Positions 20,927-22,904 of a DNA stretch of 22,904 bases are shown here, piece after piece; the stretch's first letter is position 1; every line of letters begins with the position of its first letter. The DNA comes from JAPXSY01 sp034003585 (GTDB lineage Bacteria > Verrucomicrobiota > Kiritimatiellia > RFP12 > UBA1067): the NCBI GenBank assembly GCA_034003585.1, contig JAVEYH010000054.1, positions 1 to 22,904 on the forward strand, in the 5' to 3' direction. Made by a program: the position numbers and the translations under genes. Below the pieces are notes generated by a model. It was not told the DNA's origin. It did no database searches and saw nothing but the letters and a program-made list of their open reading frames with translations.

Positions 20927-20956
20927 AGTATACGGCAGGGCTCACCGCTTCGACAA
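20927..20956 (-). promoter_or_regulatory. Promoter of the lptG-trmB operon (near-leaderless)
   Basis: Minus strand: TTGTCG (20956-20951), an 18-base spacer, TATACT (20932-20927), then 11 bases to the ATG. An inverted repeat GACAAT/ATTGTC with a 7-base loop (20952-20970) overlaps the -35 and could be an operator, or a terminator for the DUF1080 gene upstream; neither is certain. Confidence 0.45.
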
Positions 20957-21004
20957 TCCGTTTTATTGTCCGCGGGATTCGGGTGGCGGGGGCGAACCTG
21001 CCGG

Positions 21005-21700
21005 TCAGCGCAGCGCTTTCATCTTCAGATTGCGAAACTCGATACGGTAGCCCTCGCCCTCTAAACCGAGGCGGCCCTTTCCCTGGCCGCAATTTTCAAA
21101 CTGGCACGTGACCGCACCGTTAACCCAAAGCTTCAGAACTTGGCCCTTCGCCGTGATCTCGATCGTGTTCCATTCGCCCGAAGGGTTCACGCGCGAATTC
21201 GTCACTTGTTTGGCCAGCGTGAAGAATTTCTTCTTGCCATCCGCGCCGGGCGTTTCGCCGAACAGGTAACCGCCGCGGGCATCGCCGATTTGCGCCTGAT
21301 GCCAGACCGCGCCATCCTTTGAATTGCGCACGTAAATGCCGCTGTTGTAGCCCGATTTGCCTTCTGTTTTCGTGTAGCAGAATTCGACGTGAAACACTGC
21401 GTCGCCGATTTCCTTGTCGAGCAGCAGCATGTCATGGCCGCCGCCGCCGCCACAGACCAACACCTTTCGTTCGGTGTCCACGTGCCACTGCTCACAGCCC
21501 AACTGGCCGGTGGGCGGCACGGGCACGCGATACCAGCCTCTCAGATCTGCTGTCGGCATAATGTCCACCCAGCCTTCTGGTTCGCTTTGGAGTCTGCTCT
21601 TGATCTCCTCGCTGCCCGCTGCGGCGACCAGAACGGCAAGCCCAGTGGCGACGAAAGCAACTGCCGTCCCTTGGAGACGTGCGTGAGTTTTGTTTAGCAT
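21005..21700 (-). CDS. Secreted DUF1080 (3-keto-disaccharide hydrolase) protein
   Basis: A 231-residue protein with a signal peptide (TAVAFVATGLAVLVAAAGS, about 12-30) and one DUF1080 concanavalin-like domain (about 43-230): EGWVDIMPTADLRGWYRVP, DMLLLDKEIGDAVFHVEFCY, GYNSGIYVRNS, SGEWNTIEITAKGQVLKLWV and a final RIEFRNLKMKAL. Family members include hydrolases of 3-keto-glycosides, working after Gfo/Idh-type oxidoreductases; a decayed member of that oxidoreductase family lies 670 bases away. AAGGAG 9 bases before the ATG fixes the start. Its codon use is less GC-extreme than that of mfd. Confidence 0.88.
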   Translation of the reverse strand: MLNKTHARLQGTAVAFVATGLAVLVAAAGSEEIKSRLQSEPEGWVDIMPTADLRGWYRVPVPPTGQLGCEQWHVDTERKVLVCGGGGGHDMLLLDKEIGDAVFHVEFCYTKTEGKSGYNSGIYVRNSKDGAVWHQAQIGDARGGYLFGETPGADGKKKFFTLAKQVTNSRVNPSGEWNTIEITAKGQVLKLWVNGAVTCQFENCGQGKGRLGLEGEGYRIEFRNLKMKALR

Positions 21701-22144
21701 GTAGGCACTCCTTTCTGTGTTCGTTCCTTGCTGGCATCAGCCGCTGTGAACGGGCTCCGCCGTTCGAAAACCCTTGGGAATCCGTAATCATGGCCTCCGG
21801 TTTGGCGGGGCCAGCTGATAAGAAATTGCTTTCTTGGGAAACAATGCGAAAACACCGGTTTCAGCGCCCTTGTCCCTATTCGTATAAAGATAGAGAGCCT
21901 CACGGTTGAGAACAAGATCTTTCTTAATTCTTTCGATGGCCCGGGAATCGGGCGCGCCTCGTCTTCACCAGCCCCCGTCGGTGTCGAGTTCTTGACGGAT
22001 CGACGCCACTTAAGAAAAAGCTACGGTGTCTTTTCTGTTTGACGAACCGCTTCGGATGGCGGGGGCGACAGCCTCGCGTTCCTGGAAAAGACGAACGAGA
22101 AGGTCTTGCGGGAAAAGGAGGAAGGAAGAGGATGGGAAAACGCT

Positions 22145-22179
22145 GAACGCAGAACGCCCAATGTCGAACGCAGAAGTTA
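22145..22179. repeat. Seven-base degenerate tandem repeat
   Basis: Five consecutive heptads: GAACGCA, GAACGCC, CAATGTC, GAACGCA, GAAGTTA. The 7-base period is clear although the third and fifth units have diverged. It is intergenic. Confidence 0.5.
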
Positions 22180-22190
22180 TGAACCTTTCC

Positions 22191-22210
22191 GATAAAGGGG
22201 GATAAAGGGG
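22191..22210. repeat. Tandem GATAAAGGGG x2
   Basis: Two perfect adjacent copies of the decamer GATAAAGGGG, followed by GACAGACCCTCTT, which can partly pair back with the AAGGGG of the repeat. It may be a small mobile palindrome or a slippage product. Confidence 0.55.
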
Positions 22211-22372
22211 GACAGACCCTCTTAAAATCCGCGGTTGACGGCGCCGGCGGGGCCGGTTGGGGTGCGTGTGGGTGCGGCCGGGTTGGCGGGTACGGGCTTC
22301 CCCGGCCGGATGCGGGGCCGTTGGCGTGGCGGTTGCCTTGGCTCGGCGGGCGCGTTGTGAGCGGCCAGGTGG

Positions 22373-22869
22373 CGCGAGGCAGCCGGCAAGGACATCTACT
22401 GCGAGAAGCCCGTCTCCATGACCGTCCGCGAGGGCCGCAAGCTGGTCGAGGCGGTGCAGGCCAAAAAATGTGTCTTCCAGACCGGCACGCAGCACCGTTC
22501 GAAAACGTTAATCCGAACAGCGCTAACTTACGTTCGGGAAGGGGGCCCCGGAAAAGTGAAGCAGGCGTTCGCCCTGTGGCAGAAAATGCCGGTTCCGACG
22601 GTTGGTCCGTCATATACCCCTTGAACCCGAAACTGCCGGAAGAACCCGTTCTGAAGGGACTGGACTGGAAACAGTAGGTCGGCCCCGCACCGATGCGCCC
22701 CTATAACAGCTTGTACCATCGCAATCCCACCCCTCACTCGGTATTCTGGGCCTGGTGTTCTGATTTCGGGATGGGCCCTATGACTAAACAGAGTGTCCAT
22801 TACTGCGACAACATCCAATGGGCACAGCGCATGGAGGAGTCAGGGCCTGAGCTGCCTGTTCAGGGATGA
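22373..22869 (+). pseudogene. Decayed Gfo/Idh/MocA oxidoreductase
   Basis: Frame 1 reads AAGKDIYCEKPVSMTVREGR, then KLVEAVQAKKCVFQTGTQHR, the nucleotide-domain end of Gfo/Idh/MocA sugar dehydrogenases (GKDVYCEKP and FQxGTQxRS are signatures), then GKVKQAF. A stop falls at about 22621. A second frame resumes with LPEEPVLKGLDWKQ, a TAG at 22675-22677, then VGPAPMRPYNSLYHR and FWAWCSDFGMGPMTKQSVHY followed by CDNIQWAQRMEESGP, ending in a stop at 22867. These correspond to the family's LDWxxWLGPAPxRPYN and MTDWGxHxxDIAQW. The dinucleotide-binding N-terminus is absent, there is a frameshift and an internal stop, and key residues are changed (TDWG to TKQS). Clearly non-functional. Confidence 0.8.
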
Positions 22870-22904
22870 CTTGCAGGTGCAAACACAAGTTTGTTCTTTC
22901 AAAG

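Larger units (their letters stand above)
21701..22372. other. Non-coding stretch with small repeats
   Basis: I see no supported gene in these 672 bases. The part next to 21700 is the leader of the DUF1080 gene. A purine-rich run lies near 22110-22132, followed by the heptad and decamer repeats listed separately, then a G/T/C-rich segment with no family resemblance. Confidence 0.6.

Noticed and set aside
19755..21050. A 431-codon plus-strand frame
   Set aside because: Antisense to lptG and the trmB start; low-complexity charged composition and no domain.
22020..22190. Plus frames suggesting a protein end (GDSLAFLEKTNEKVLREKE)
   Set aside because: The frame has no upstream continuation because a stop lies just before it, and it runs into the heptad repeat. 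It is better read as repeat-rich non-coding DNA.

Overview
The window is GC-rich bacterial DNA, most likely from the PVC superphylum (Kiritimatiellota, Lentisphaerota or Verrucomicrobiota type). The support is the gene content: a secreted DUF4838 protein beside a LacI-like/AraC fusion regulator, a DUF1080 (3-keto-disaccharide hydrolase) lipoprotein-like gene beside a Gfo/Idh/MocA remnant, a large secreted M6 peptidase ending in an FFRLRG-type tail, and a secreted beta-helix protein. This is inference from families; there is no rRNA or marker phylogeny here. I see no tRNA, rRNA or CRISPR array.

Layout. 1-3184: a DUF4838 gene (minus strand, cut by the window edge) diverges from an XylR-like regulator, and TTTGCGCA repeats lie in the shared upstream region. 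3172-6291 (minus strand): a PstI/BsuBI-type restriction-modification operon with the methyltransferase first, the endonuclease overlapping it by 4 bases, and a phosphoribosyltransferase 16 bases further on. 6550-9828: a secreted M6 metalloprotease with a Calx-beta domain. 10067-12093 (minus strand): an accessory cluster read as vapB-vapC-DUF6504-SGNH hydrolase-arsM'. Its arsM is a pseudogene with its middle missing, its SGNH hydrolase also lacks a middle segment, and its VapC toxin has Asn where the family has a catalytic Asp. 12330-15299: a secreted beta-helix protein, convergent with mfd (15325-18573). 18574-19083: a repeat-rich gap with a purine tract, a near-palindromic double hairpin, IS3-type transposase scraps and a short dispersed repeat. 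19084-20915: lptG-like permease followed by trmB, an apparent operon. 21005-21700: a DUF1080 protein. 21701-22372: non-coding DNA with small repeats. 22373-22869: a decayed Gfo/Idh/MocA oxidoreductase.

How it fits together. Housekeeping genes (mfd, lptG, trmB, phosphoribosyltransferase) are interleaved with carbohydrate-related secreted proteins and with genome-defence or toxin-antitoxin modules. Several modules are visibly decaying. A recurrent pattern is a good -10 box ending only 9-11 bases before the start codon, with no Shine-Dalgarno sequence (methyltransferase, mfd, lptG). This suggests leaderless or near-leaderless mRNAs alongside ordinary SD-led genes. I did not find a convincing wholly new multi-gene system; the most unusual signals are the twin internal deletions, the leaderless promoter set, the 54-base composite hairpin and the altered VapC active site.
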